A stretch of DNA of 64,000 nt. Origin: an uncultured Clostridium sp. (lineage in GTDB: Bacteria > Bacillota > Clostridia > TANB77 > CAG-508). A model generated the notes under the pieces. It was not told the origin of the DNA. It saw only the letters and a list, made by a program, of their open reading frames with translations, and searched no databases. Numbering within the stretch: the stretch's first letter is position 1; every line of letters begins with the position of its first letter. The translations under genes were made by a program, and so were the position numbers. The DNA lies in the NCBI GenBank assembly GCA_948473335.1, contig CAOKXF010000004.1:1-64000 (forward strand), given 5' to 3'. Below, piece after piece: positions 37,801-45,765 of this stretch.

Positions 37801-40499
37801 TAAAAGCAGCAATAAAAATTGATACAACAGTGACATCAGCAAAGGACTCACATATAGGATTTAGAGGAGGATTAAATGCATGGCAACCATTAGGAGTTGT
37901 AGGATATAGTGGAGAGAAGATTGTAATATATGTAGGAAATCCAAAATTAAAAGTAGGAGACAATACGAACTTACAAGTTATAGCAACACAATATCATGCA
38001 GAATCAGGAAAATGGCATAGTGCGGTAAAAACATTAGTAGTTGGAAGAAATGAAATAGAGGTACCAAAAATAGGAACACTAGACTGTGAAAGTGGAGGAT
38101 CACTATATATAAATTATACAGGAAACAATGCTGCTGATGTTTATGGAGTAAGAGTAAGTGGAGGACAGGAAATACCAGTATTAGACTTAACAAAAGTAAC
38201 AACTGAAGAAGAGCGAAAAGCAACAGTAAGAGAATATGTTGAAAAATTGGAAACAGTTGTACCACAATTAGAAGCAAAACATAATGAAATCCATAAAGGA
38301 AACGAAGTAAATAGCATTAATTACGATTATCAAAGACAGAATTGCATATTAGGAGCAACAGAAATAGTATTAAAAACGATGATGTATTCAGTATCATCAG
38401 AACAAATATATAGTGCATTAAGAGGAGACACAATAGAAGCAAAAACAGAACAATTATATAATTCATTAGTTGCAATGGAAGATATGATAGACTTATTCTA
38501 TCAACATAAAGGATTAAGTACAGATCCAGAAGCGGGAGCAAAGAACCAATATCCATCAAGCAGACTAAACATTCGTTATCAAAGGATGTTTGCAGGAGCA
38601 TTTATGTATGCAGGAGGATTACATGTTGGAATAGAATGGGGATCAATAGGAGGATTAGCAACAAGTGTACCAATTCAATCAGATGAAAATGGAAAATATA
38701 TAAGTGGAAACTACTTTGGATGGGGAATTGCACATGAAATAGGACATATTATAAATGAAGGTGCATATGCAGTAGCAGAAATAACAAATAATTATTTCTC
38801 TGTATTAGCACAGGCAAAAGACACAAATGATTCAGTACGTTTTAAATATAGAAATGTATATGATAAAGTAACATCAGGAACAACAGGAAAAGCATCAAAT
38901 GTATTTACACAACTTGCAATGTATTGGCAATTACATTTAGCATATGATTTAGGAGGATATAACTATAAAACATATGATAATTACGAAGAACAATTAAATA
39001 ACTTATTCTTTGCAAGGGTTGATAGCTATGCAAGAGATGTGTCAAAGGCGCCAAAAGCAAGTGAAAATGGAGTAGCATTAACTTTAAATGGAGCAGATAC
39101 AGACAATAAATTAATGAGATTAGCAGTAGCTGCTTCTGAGAGAAACATACTAGAATTTTTTGAAGATTGGGGATTGATTCCAGATGAAACAACAAGACAA
39201 TATGCAGAACAATTTGAAAAAGAGACAAGAAGAATAAAATTTGTAAATGATGAAGCAAGAGCATATCAATTAGAAAAAAAAGAAGGATTTACATCAGATG
39301 CAAGACCAACAGTTAAAATAGAAAACCAAATAATAGATGACACAATAAATGATACACAAATTAGATTAAAATTAGGACTAGAAAATGCAAGTCAAGAACA
39401 ACTTTTAGGATATGAGATTTATAGAAATGGAAAATCAATAGGTTTTGTTACAGCAGATGAAACAGAATTTATAGACACAATCAATGTAAATAATAGAGTA
39501 TATAAATATGAAGTTGTAGCAGTAGATAAATGGTTAAACGCAACACAAAAAGTAGAGTTAAATCCAATAAAAGTAAGACATGATGGAAGTATAGCAAAAG
39601 ATGGATTTACAATAATTACAAATATGACATCAACGGAAGACACAAAAGAAGATGAAGATCAAAATTGTTCAGGAATGCCAAGTGTTCAAGCAGTAAATAA
39701 ATTAATAAATAAAGATACAACAGATGCATATACAGGAACAGTAATATCAACACAAAATGCAGAGATAGTGGTAGAATTAAATGAAGTATTATCAATTATA
39801 GGATTTAAAGTAACAAAAGCAAATGAAGGTGATACATTACCAGATTATGAATTACAAATAAGTTCAGATAAGCAAAAATGGGAGACAGTAAAAATGGGAA
39901 CACTTCAATTTAATGGAAGATTAGCAACAGTATATTTTGATAAATTTGAGACAGATAAAGACCCAAGAGTACAAGTATTTGACACATCATATGTAAAACT
40001 AATATTAAAGAATACTACTAATAAAGATATGACAATTACACTTTCAGAATTAGATATTATTGGAAAACCAGGAGATAATATAGAAATACTAAAAGGAAAT
40101 GGTATAGGAATATTAAAAGAAGATTATATATTAGATGCAGAAAAGGGAACAAAAATACCAGCAGGTTCATTTGTTGTCACAGGAGAGTATAGTGGACACC
40201 CAGCATATAATGTTGTAAAACTATATGATGAAAAAGGTGAGCTTATATCAGGTTCACAAGTAATATTTGCTCAAGAACCACAAGAAGGACAATTAGGAAA
40301 TATAACAGAAGGTACATGGATTTATTATATAGAACCAGAAGATATAGAACAACTAAATGGACTTCCAACTAAAGTAAAAGCAGAACTATATAGAGTAGAT
40401 AATGCATTAACTTTAGAAGGAGAAAGATTAGTCAGTGATTCACTAGAAAGAGAAGTACCAGAGACATTACCAATGATAGAAATTAACAGAGGAAATTAA
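34812..40499 (+). CDS. Secreted multidomain M60 (enhancin-like) metalloprotease with dockerin
   Basis: An exported 1895-residue protein. Residues 1-29 are a signal peptide (basic start, hydrophobic core, VYA end). Residues 30-205 are an acidic Asn/Thr/Glu-rich linker. About 309-360 is a type I dockerin with two calcium loops (GDITGDGLINETD and YDLNKDQKIDIID). Two fibronectin III domains follow at about 588-672 and 677-765, and a discoidin-like module at about 777-930. The M60 catalytic region spans about 1086-1430, with GWGIAHEIGHIINEG (HEIGH at 1308-1312) and a downstream Glu. FN3-like and discoidin-like modules end the protein. M60 enzymes cut mucin-type glycoproteins, so host mucin is the likely target. 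It has no cell-wall anchor of its own; the next gene may supply one. Confidence 0.87.
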   Translation: MKRTLKIAIALMILINLIATPITQCVYAVSEGMQNIKDSSQMTAENLTTEEKVGTKQYEDTNMNSNQDEDLVQNAEQSSQIENKEDEAGIDKSAGNTKTEDSETENSEAEDIGTEETESTNSETTENIENEKNNLQNDINNDNMETIEPTENLNTQLDAITETTNGYQAEDIMNMSTYQADDIIDGNINNIENQINSINNERTSQDTLGRLDLEIILRLPTEGNFNVQLQKEGNVITSQGVRQENKQYYYFDNLELGTYTLKVEGTNYITYTQKLEINNEVAKVVLSNGHNINDVLVNGQIKYGVVGLGDITGDGLINETDEKLMIEKIESGVYEERYDLNKDQKIDIIDLSYIVFNKNRNIEATPINMLKLTEENVDLKGTIISAGQVSSIFENNSNFVQLKPKNGQDITENNALEIELNIENNDKKTEAVVITPPTESDNTIQQGEAEITYINEQGIEETTTVQIGSSRIAKVRAENATINLARIYLLNAMINLADIYESEPIKLASLAPVELSNRVTTYGIRAAATATVQKDGSIVIDLGGQIAIKKVTIRVTKTSSNKLAEIAKVEFLNNMETRIPEPEMDIPENFVATPDSEKFILTWKKMTNVTGYEVLITANGKTETVKTSANSMIVSNFAGGKVKNGTTYTVKVQSINGDWRSGYTEERTVTPQPNKVPDAPDNLSVIGAYRTLKASWKNMDSTDSYNIYYREYGIGEYIQVARNIETNSYIITGLKDRTRYQVYVTGNNRIGEGRPSLVSVAETTDVNPPITTNYKLINRPIEGEKKTAHIVSVSNQGGNQPENEFAVVDSDYTTAWTINSWDAGGYNIGKRSPIVEFDKVYKIEKVVVVPSEAQGADYFYGNTQYWDENGNSSIINGQYAKKTSSNGKIYYEFEYNTPIMAKKIQTNFALYLPSSGNLISIAEMKFYEYDGIKDEIASLYTDQLCVTLRDDVTEQTIADIEMKLNTKEEASGEYHPKREMLQKELDTAREILNNKQLKAAIKIDTTVTSAKDSHIGFRGGLNAWQPLGVVGYSGEKIVIYVGNPKLKVGDNTNLQVIATQYHAESGKWHSAVKTLVVGRNEIEVPKIGTLDCESGGSLYINYTGNNAADVYGVRVSGGQEIPVLDLTKVTTEEERKATVREYVEKLETVVPQLEAKHNEIHKGNEVNSINYDYQRQNCILGATEIVLKTMMYSVSSEQIYSALRGDTIEAKTEQLYNSLVAMEDMIDLFYQHKGLSTDPEAGAKNQYPSSRLNIRYQRMFAGAFMYAGGLHVGIEWGSIGGLATSVPIQSDENGKYISGNYFGWGIAHEIGHIINEGAYAVAEITNNYFSVLAQAKDTNDSVRFKYRNVYDKVTSGTTGKASNVFTQLAMYWQLHLAYDLGGYNYKTYDNYEEQLNNLFFARVDSYARDVSKAPKASENGVALTLNGADTDNKLMRLAVAASERNILEFFEDWGLIPDETTRQYAEQFEKETRRIKFVNDEARAYQLEKKEGFTSDARPTVKIENQIIDDTINDTQIRLKLGLENASQEQLLGYEIYRNGKSIGFVTADETEFIDTINVNNRVYKYEVVAVDKWLNATQKVELNPIKVRHDGSIAKDGFTIITNMTSTEDTKEDEDQNCSGMPSVQAVNKLINKDTTDAYTGTVISTQNAEIVVELNEVLSIIGFKVTKANEGDTLPDYELQISSDKQKWETVKMGTLQFNGRLATVYFDKFETDKDPRVQVFDTSYVKLILKNTTNKDMTITLSELDIIGKPGDNIEILKGNGIGILKEDYILDAEKGTKIPAGSFVVTGEYSGHPAYNVVKLYDEKGELISGSQVIFAQEPQEGQLGNITEGTWIYYIEPEDIEQLNGLPTKVKAELYRVDNALTLEGERLVSDSLEREVPETLPMIEINRGN

Positions 40500-40530
40500 A
40501 AAGCGTTTGAGATAATTGTAGAAAGGAGTG

Positions 40531-40562
40531 TATGATATATTTAAGTAATTAAATATATCATA
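40531..40562 (+). promoter_or_regulatory. Hairpin between ribosome site and start codon of the LPKTG protein
   Basis: A perfect 13-bp stem TATGATATATTTA/TAAATATATCATA with a 6-base loop lies between GAAAGGAG (40521-40528) and ATG 40572. Folded, it cuts the effective spacing from 43 to about 11 bases. Unfolded, the same site reads a 6-codon ORF, MIYLSN (40532-40552). Confidence 0.7.
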
Positions 40563-40571
40563 CAAGAAATT

Positions 40572-41522
40572 ATGAAAAATAGAATATTAACAACAATAAT
40601 TGGAATTATATTTAGTATGTTTTTAGTGATAGTATTTACAATACCAACATATGCAGTAGGGAATGTTGAAGCAAATGTAATTTTAGAGAAAGATGTAAAT
40701 GTAGATAATAAAATACAAGTTTCTTTAGAAACTTCACAAAATCAAAGTATTGCTTCATTTAATATATCGTTACTTGTTGAAACAGTAAATATGCAAGATA
40801 TAAAAAGTGTAAAGATTGACTGGAATAGTGATATCTCAAATAATGCAGAACTTAAAGAATTAACATATAGCAATAATAAAATAAATATATATGTAGTAAG
40901 TAAAAATGAATTAGGAAATAATGATGGAAATCAGAGAAAAATAAATATAGGTACTATAAGTATAGAAACAGAAAATAAAGATTCTATGAATGTTGTCATT
41001 AGAGCTCATAAAGATTTAACAAGAATTGCTTCTATAGGACATGAAGCAGGAGTAATAACAAATGATATATCTACAATGGTACAATTACAAATTGCACCTA
41101 GAGTATCAGAAGGAAACCCAGATGGAGATAATACTCAAGGAGGAAATGAGAACCAAGGGGGGAATAATCAAGGTGGTAATACTTCAGGAGGAAGTAACCA
41201 AGGAGGAAATAATAATCAAGGTGGAAATGGAAACCAAAATGGCAATAATGGCCAAGATGTAAATGATAGCTCTCAAGATAGTGGCAACTTAAATGAAGAT
41301 GTTAACCAAGGAAATGATAATGAAAACAAAATTGATAATAACGAAACAAGTACTAAAACTGAAACAGATAATATTGCTCAAGGTGATTTACCTAAAACAG
41401 GTAAGATGGTAAGTAATATCATAATATTTTCTGTTATTGCGATTGGAGTTATTTTACTTATAACTATTATAATTATTAAAGCTAAATCTAGACAAAGTAG
41501 GCATTATAATACATATAAATAA
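40572..41522 (+). CDS. LPKTG sortase-anchored surface protein, cohesin-like
   Basis: A 316-residue cell-wall protein. Residues 1-28 are a signal peptide (ends TYAVG). About 30-180 is a beta-rich domain (IQVSLETSQNQSIASFNISL, INIGTISIETENKDSMNVVI) that looks like a cohesin-type sandwich. About 190-265 is a Gly/Asn/Gln-rich spacer. The C-terminus is a full sortase signal: LPKTG at about 276, a hydrophobic helix and a basic tail (KAKSRQSRHY). It lies 72 bases after the dockerin-bearing protease, so the pair may be a docking unit: the anchored cohesin holds the protease at the surface. The cohesin call is an inference from strand pattern and context. Confidence 0.78.
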   Translation: MKNRILTTIIGIIFSMFLVIVFTIPTYAVGNVEANVILEKDVNVDNKIQVSLETSQNQSIASFNISLLVETVNMQDIKSVKIDWNSDISNNAELKELTYSNNKINIYVVSKNELGNNDGNQRKINIGTISIETENKDSMNVVIRAHKDLTRIASIGHEAGVITNDISTMVQLQIAPRVSEGNPDGDNTQGGNENQGGNNQGGNTSGGSNQGGNNNQGGNGNQNGNNGQDVNDSSQDSGNLNEDVNQGNDNENKIDNNETSTKTETDNIAQGDLPKTGKMVSNIIIFSVIAIGVILLITIIIIKAKSRQSRHYNTYK

Positions 41523-41545
41523 TAAAGATTAAAAGGAAGAAATAT

Positions 41546-41995
41546 ATGGTAAATGTTGTAGTAGGAATAGTAGAGAAAGAAGGAAAAATATTATTAATAC
41601 AACGTGAAAGAGGAGACTTTATTGGTCTATGGGGAATTCCAGGAGGAAAAGTAGAAGAATGTGAACATATTGACAAAGCAGTAGAAAGAGAAATGTTAGA
41701 AGAAATAGGAACGAAATCAAGTTTTAAAGAAGTAATAGGTTTAGCGACAGAGATAATGCATGATAAAAATTCTACTAGTATAATATATGTATGTTCTTTA
41801 ACATTAGACGAAAATGGAGTTATTAAGAACCCAGAATTTAGATATAGATGGTTTTCAATAGAAGAAATTATAAAGTCTAGTGATATAATAGAGAGTGATA
41901 AAGTTTTTATAGAGAGATTCTATATAAATAAATCAAAGGAATATTTAAAATTAGATTGCTATAAGGATAATAATGGAAATTATTATTGGAAATAA
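41546..41995 (+). CDS. NUDIX hydrolase
   Basis: A 149-residue MutT-like pyrophosphohydrolase that would cleave a nucleoside diphosphate linked to another group. The Nudix box is complete near residues 37-59 (GGKVEECEHIDKAVEREM then LEEIGT), with the REMLEEIG metal-binding helix. AAGGAAG precedes the ATG 23 bases after the LPKTG gene, so it may be read from the same transcript, but a functional link is not obvious. The substrate is unknown. A strong terminator follows at 42004. Confidence 0.9.
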   Translation: MVNVVVGIVEKEGKILLIQRERGDFIGLWGIPGGKVEECEHIDKAVEREMLEEIGTKSSFKEVIGLATEIMHDKNSTSIIYVCSLTLDENGVIKNPEFRYRWFSIEEIIKSSDIIESDKVFIERFYINKSKEYLKLDCYKDNNGNYYWK

Positions 41996-42003
41996 AAGTA
42001 GAA

Positions 42004-42048
42004 AAAAGTGGTTTAACTATAAAGAAATTGTATAGTTAGCCACTTTTA
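42004..42048 (+). terminator. Terminator of the NUDIX gene
   Basis: AAAAGTGGTTTAACTATA pairs with TATAGTTAGCCACTTTT with one mismatch, ending in T residues. Confidence 0.85.
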
Positions 42049-42137
42049 ATTGTAAATATGTGTATTTCTACATACATTTGTGAATTATTTAAATTTTAAC
42101 ATAATGCATAGTAGTTACTTGTAAATAATATTTTAGT

Positions 42138-42728
42138 TTATAAAATAGTAAAGACTTTACATATAAAAAAGATAACAAATGAAATAATTAAAAGTTTAAT
42201 ACTATAAAAATATAATTTATTCTTATAGTTACATATTATAGAATTTATATATATTTGTGAATTTATATCATTAATTAATTCATAGTTATTTAGAGTTTTA
42301 CATTTCTTTTTATATATGACATAATTTATGTTTGAAATATTTTCAAAAGAAATTAGAGAATCAGCTTTTAATTTGTACTCTTTGCAAATTTTACGAGTAG
42401 TTTTACCTTTTAAAGCTACTAATAGTAACACAAAGCATGATATAACTAATATATATAAAATTATTACAACTAGCATTGGAAGGATTTGTCCAAAATTTAA
42501 ATTTATAATATCTTTTATTGGAGAACTTGTAATATTTTTAAAGTTCATTATAGGAATAGCGTTAAAAATATCTGGTGTTCCGCTATAAAATAATAATGCT
42601 ATAAATATACTTATTAGTATAAGTAAAAAAGATATTTTATAATCAGTATTTTTAATTTGAGAGTTTACTAAATCTAAATTTTTATATGCATCTTCTTTAG
42701 TAATTGAATTATTGTGTCTGTTAATCAT
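42138..42728 (-). CDS. Three-helix membrane protein, PycTM-like
   Basis: A 196-residue protein with two membrane helices early (about 32-50 and 78-105), a cytoplasmic stretch of about 55 residues and a third helix at the end (about 168-192). The NLDLVNSQIKNTDYKISFLL start and the YELINDINSQIYINSI-x4-K segment before the last helix recall the PycTM effector family of Pycsar defence. No uridylate or cytidylate cyclase lies next to it, so this is a tentative match. The GGAGG that overlaps the ATG at 42743 points to the ATG at 42728 as the start. Confidence 0.5.
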   Translation of the reverse strand: MINRHNNSITKEDAYKNLDLVNSQIKNTDYKISFLLILISIFIALLFYSGTPDIFNAIPIMNFKNITSSPIKDIINLNFGQILPMLVVIILYILVISCFVLLLVALKGKTTRKICKEYKLKADSLISFENISNINYVIYKKKCKTLNNYELINDINSQIYINSIICNYKNKLYFYSIKLLIISFVIFFICKVFTIL

Positions 42729-42810
42729 TACATTAACCTCCATTCTATGTTTTTATTATAAGTGGATTTACATTTTATGTCGTAAATTTCATATATAATA
42801 TTGTAATAAA

Positions 42811-42852
42811 AAAAGACTTATCAGAAATTTTAAAAATCTCGATAAATCTTTA
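42811..42852 (-). terminator. Terminator after tRNA-Leu
   Basis: AAAGACTTATC(A)GAAATTTT pairs imperfectly with AAAAATCTC(G)ATAAATCTTT. On the minus strand it follows the tRNA 3' end and leads into a T-run. Confidence 0.65.
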
Positions 42853-42855
42853 GTT

Positions 42856-42944
42856 TGGTGCAGATGGCCGGAATCGAACCGGCACGGGTGATTAGCCCGC
42901 AGGATTTTAAGTCCTGTGCGTCTGCCAGTTCCGCCACATCTGCA
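42856..42944 (-). tRNA. tRNA-Leu (UAA)
   Basis: On the minus strand the gene starts TGCAGATGTGGCGGAACTGG and ends in an encoded CCA. The anticodon loop CTTAAAA gives UAA. The long variable arm (GCGGGCTAATCACCCGT) marks a class II tRNA-Leu. A perfect promoter lies upstream. Confidence 0.96.
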
Positions 42945-42978
42945 TTTTTAAACTGGCAATTGTCTTACGACATTGATA

Positions 42979-43007
42979 ATTATAATATGTACACTATGAT
43001 TTGTCAA
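42979..43007 (-). promoter_or_regulatory. tRNA-Leu promoter
   Basis: Minus-strand TTGACA (43007-43002) and TATAAT (42984-42979) are both exact consensus with a 17-base spacer. Confidence 0.85.
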
Positions 43008-43026
43008 TACTTTTTACAAAAAAAGC

Positions 43027-43075
43027 ACAGAAATTTGTCATGGCTGAATTTAATTCAAACATGACTAAATTTCTG
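43027..43075. terminator. Long hairpin between tRNA-Leu and the next gene
   Basis: ACAGAAATTTGTCATG pairs with CATGACTAAATTTCTGT with one mismatch around a loop of about 17 bases. A T-run follows on the minus strand. Confidence 0.6.
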
Positions 43076-43162
43076 TTTATATTAAACCAAAAATATTGAA
43101 AAAAAACATAATTTTTTATATAATATCAGAAAAAGCAAAACTACAAAAAAAGGGGGAGTAAA

Positions 43163-44539
43163 ATGGGCGAGAATAATTCAAAAATCAATAAAAAAGTTAT
43201 TGTCATTATTGTTAGTATCATTTGTTTTATAGGAATATTAGTTGCTATAGTGTTATTTTTAAATAATACTAAACAAGATAATTTATCAACAATTAATGAA
43301 AATACAATTATACAACCAACTACACTTACAGAAGAGTCAAATAATAATTTAGGAATGAGATTTACTTTTGATGTTCAACAATTCGAAAAAATATATTTAT
43401 ATACTTTACAAAATAATTTTAGTGAATATCAAAATTTGTTAGAGAATAAACAAATTGATACTAAATTTGTAAAAACAGTAGGAGTTCAAAATTATGAACT
43501 TAATCAAGTTACTTATAATGAACAAAACGAACTAATAAAATATTTTACAATATCAGTACAACCAGAAAGTAAAGAAAGTAACTATATAAATTTAATTCAA
43601 ATTAGTGCAATAAATGCAATAGATGAACATTTTAAAAATATTTCAAAATTAGCAGAAGATAATATTTTTTATGCGTTTATGTCTGTTGACAATTCAATTA
43701 GCTATGAAAAAGCAAAAAACATATATTATGATATGAGCTTATCTGAAAATAATTATGTTAGTAATGGAAATATAACTTTTGCTTTTGATATTAATAGCGA
43801 TATGGAAACTATTATTATTAATATTTTTCCATTTAATGAAGAACAATATAAAGCATATTTAAGTAAACAAAAAGGTAATGTTGATGCAGTTAGTGAAATA
43901 CACAGCATGCTTTCGGTTTTATATGATTCTTATAACATAGAATTTGAGCCTACTGATGACCAAATGCAAGAAATGATAGCATTTTATAATAGTACAGATA
44001 ATTTTAATAGTGATACATTATTAACTTTTATAACTGAAAGAGAATGGTTAGCAATAAGAGGTAATGGAAATATTAATAATAGTGAAACAAATAATTCTAA
44101 TAAAAATCAAAACAATAATAATAGTACCAGTAGTAGTAAAAATACAAATACAACTTCAAGCAACACTTCAAATAAAGTAGAAGATGAAAAGATAGAAATA
44201 ATTTTGAATATAAATTTAGAGCAACTAATCAATAAAAATGAGCTAGCAAAAGAAATAAAAGAAAAATATCCTACAATCTTCATAAAGGTAAATATTGAAG
44301 ATACTGGAGAACCAGGTGAAATATTTGAATATTATGACGGTGGAAAAAGTATTCCAAATACTGTTACAGTAAAAAGAAAACTAGAAGAAGGAAAAGATGC
44401 TTTAGGTACTCATAAGAATAGAAATGAAAAAAGAAAAGTATTAATAACGATGAACAATACTTCAACAATGATAGTAGAAACAACATTATTTGAGGGAGAA
44501 ATAATATTTGATAAGGCTGGTACTTATGAAATAAAATAA
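43163..44539 (+). CDS. Membrane-anchored extracellular protein of unknown function
   Basis: 458 residues. One N-terminal membrane helix (about 12-34, VIVIIVSIICFIGILVAIVLF) with a short basic cytoplasmic side places the rest outside the cell. Residues about 60-300 form a mixed domain (RFTFDVQQFEKIYLYTLQNN, FTISVQPES, TFAFDINSDMETIIINIFPF). About 308-340 is a Ser/Asn/Thr spacer. A second small beta-rich domain (about 345-458) ends the protein. I do not recognise either domain. GGGGGAG precedes the ATG. It stands alone before the tRNA pair. Confidence 0.6.
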   Translation: MGENNSKINKKVIVIIVSIICFIGILVAIVLFLNNTKQDNLSTINENTIIQPTTLTEESNNNLGMRFTFDVQQFEKIYLYTLQNNFSEYQNLLENKQIDTKFVKTVGVQNYELNQVTYNEQNELIKYFTISVQPESKESNYINLIQISAINAIDEHFKNISKLAEDNIFYAFMSVDNSISYEKAKNIYYDMSLSENNYVSNGNITFAFDINSDMETIIINIFPFNEEQYKAYLSKQKGNVDAVSEIHSMLSVLYDSYNIEFEPTDDQMQEMIAFYNSTDNFNSDTLLTFITEREWLAIRGNGNINNSETNNSNKNQNNNNSTSSSKNTNTTSSNTSNKVEDEKIEIILNINLEQLINKNELAKEIKEKYPTIFIKVNIEDTGEPGEIFEYYDGGKSIPNTVTVKRKLEEGKDALGTHKNRNEKRKVLITMNNTSTMIVETTLFEGEIIFDKAGTYEIK

Positions 44540-44587
44540 TAATTATCCCCCAGTTATACTGGGAAATTACTCTGAAGTTATTAAAAC

Positions 44588-44626
44588 AAAGTTCAGTAAT
44601 GAAAACAGTTACTGAACTTTTTCTTT
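44588..44626 (+). terminator. Terminator after the anchored protein
   Basis: AAAGTTCAGTAA pairs with TTACTGAACTTT, followed by TTCTTTT. The roughly 320 bases from here to the tRNA-Gly gene hold no gene I can support. Confidence 0.85.
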
Positions 44627-44950
44627 TGAATAAAGCAGCTAAATTATAATCTGTTATAAAAATTCTTAAAATATTGTTAATTTTAGGTACTATTTTTTAA
44701 TAATTGGAATAATATTAGTAGAAAGATAGATAATCTGTTGCAATCAAAAATTAATGCTTTTCTAAAAATTTTCTAAAGAAGTTAATATTTTATAAAAACT
44801 AATTGCAATTTATTTATTTTTATGCTATTATATATAAAGTATGTTTTGGAGTGTATTAAATAGCATTTATTGACGCTAGAAAAACCTAAGTATTAAAGGA
44901 ATATCCGCTTTGCCAAGGCGAATGTCAATCTTTGAAAATTTTATAAAATT

Positions 44951-45024
44951 GCAGGTATAGTTTAGCGGTAAAATAAAACCTTGCCAAGGTTTAGTTACGA
45001 GTTCGATTCTCGTTACCTGCTCCA
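44951..45024 (+). tRNA. tRNA-Gly (GCC)
   Basis: GCAGGTATAGTTTAGCGGTA opens a complete cloverleaf. The anticodon loop CTTGCCAAG gives GCC, the T-arm is GTTCGATTC, and CCA is encoded at the 3' end. Confidence 0.95.
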
Positions 45025-45058
45025 TATTAATGACACATACACAATATTAAAAATAATC

Positions 45059-45140
45059 GGCAAGTTAGCCAAGCTGCTGAGGTTGTGTGAACGAAGTGAA
45101 TTACAACGTCAGTATGCAGGGAGCGAAGCGAGTCGTAGGT
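45059..45140 (+). pseudogene. tRNA-Cys-like 5' fragment with inserted GC-rich sequence
   Basis: GGCAAGTTAGCCAAGC differs from the start of the true tRNA-Cys at 45178 by one base, then diverges into GAACGAAGTGA and GAGCGAAGCGAG phrases. No anticodon or T-arm follows. It looks like a broken or displaced tRNA copy. Confidence 0.4.
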
Positions 45141-45177
45141 AAGCATTTTTATTCGTGACTATATATTAAAAATATTT

Positions 45178-45251
45178 GGCGAGTTAGCCAAGCGGTAAGG
45201 CACGAGTCTGCAAAACTCTGATCATCGGTTCGATTCCGATACTCGCCTCCA
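45178..45251 (+). tRNA. tRNA-Cys (GCA)
   Basis: It starts GGCGAGTTAGCCAAGCGG. The anticodon loop CTGCAAA gives GCA, the T-arm is GGTTCGATTCC, and CCA is encoded. A terminator follows. Confidence 0.95.
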
Positions 45252-45258
45252 AAACGAC

Positions 45259-45308
45259 AAAAAATGACAAAATTTTAACATTTAGTTAAAGTTTCGTCAT
45301 TTTTTCTT
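45259..45308 (+). terminator. Terminator of the tRNA-Gly/tRNA-Cys unit
   Basis: AAAAAATGAC (45259-45268) pairs with GTCATTTTTT (45296-45305), with a T-rich tail. Confidence 0.75.
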
Positions 45309-45488
45309 TTGTTAGAGCTGTATGTATTTTGTCGAAATTTCATTTTTATATTTCTTTACATCTTATTATGATTTTATATAAATTTCTTGCAGTTACATTA
45401 ATTTGATATTAACAAATCGCTTTTGTTACATTAAGAATTTTAACTTTTCTATTTCGTATTGTAATACAAATTAGTTATATACTATGTA

Positions 45489-45765
45489 TTAATTATCAAT
45501 AATATCTTTTACTTGATTTAATGAATTTAAAGGATTAATAAATAATAATTTCTTTACATCATCTGTTGGCTCTATTAAGTCAATAATCATAATTGGTTTA
45601 GCTTCTGCAGAATATGCTGCTAAAATTCCATTTGGTGCATCTTAACAAACAATTGCATTTTCTGGATTTACTAGAATTTTCTCACAAACTTTAAGATAAA
45701 TATCTGGTGCTGGTTTTCCTTTTTCTACCATATCTCCACATATAATTGCATCAAAAATATCTTTT
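45489..45765 (-). pseudogene. HAD-superfamily phosphatase (phosphoglucomutase-like), 3' fragment
   Basis: On the minus strand, about 90 codons read as the C-terminal half of a beta-phosphoglucomutase-type HAD protein: DAIICGDMVEKGKPAPDIYL, then NAIVC-stop-DAPNGILAA, then a short end at 45489. The stop (TAA) replaces the Glu codon of the family VCEDA motif, a one-base change. The 5' half is missing: at about 45766 the sequence joins an ATPase fragment on the other strand. It is clearly dead. Confidence 0.8.

Noticed and set aside
42855..43064. Open frame covering tRNA-Leu
   Set aside because: It runs across the tRNA gene and its promoter; the MAGIEPARVISPQDFKS-type peptide is a well-known artefact of tRNA-Leu.
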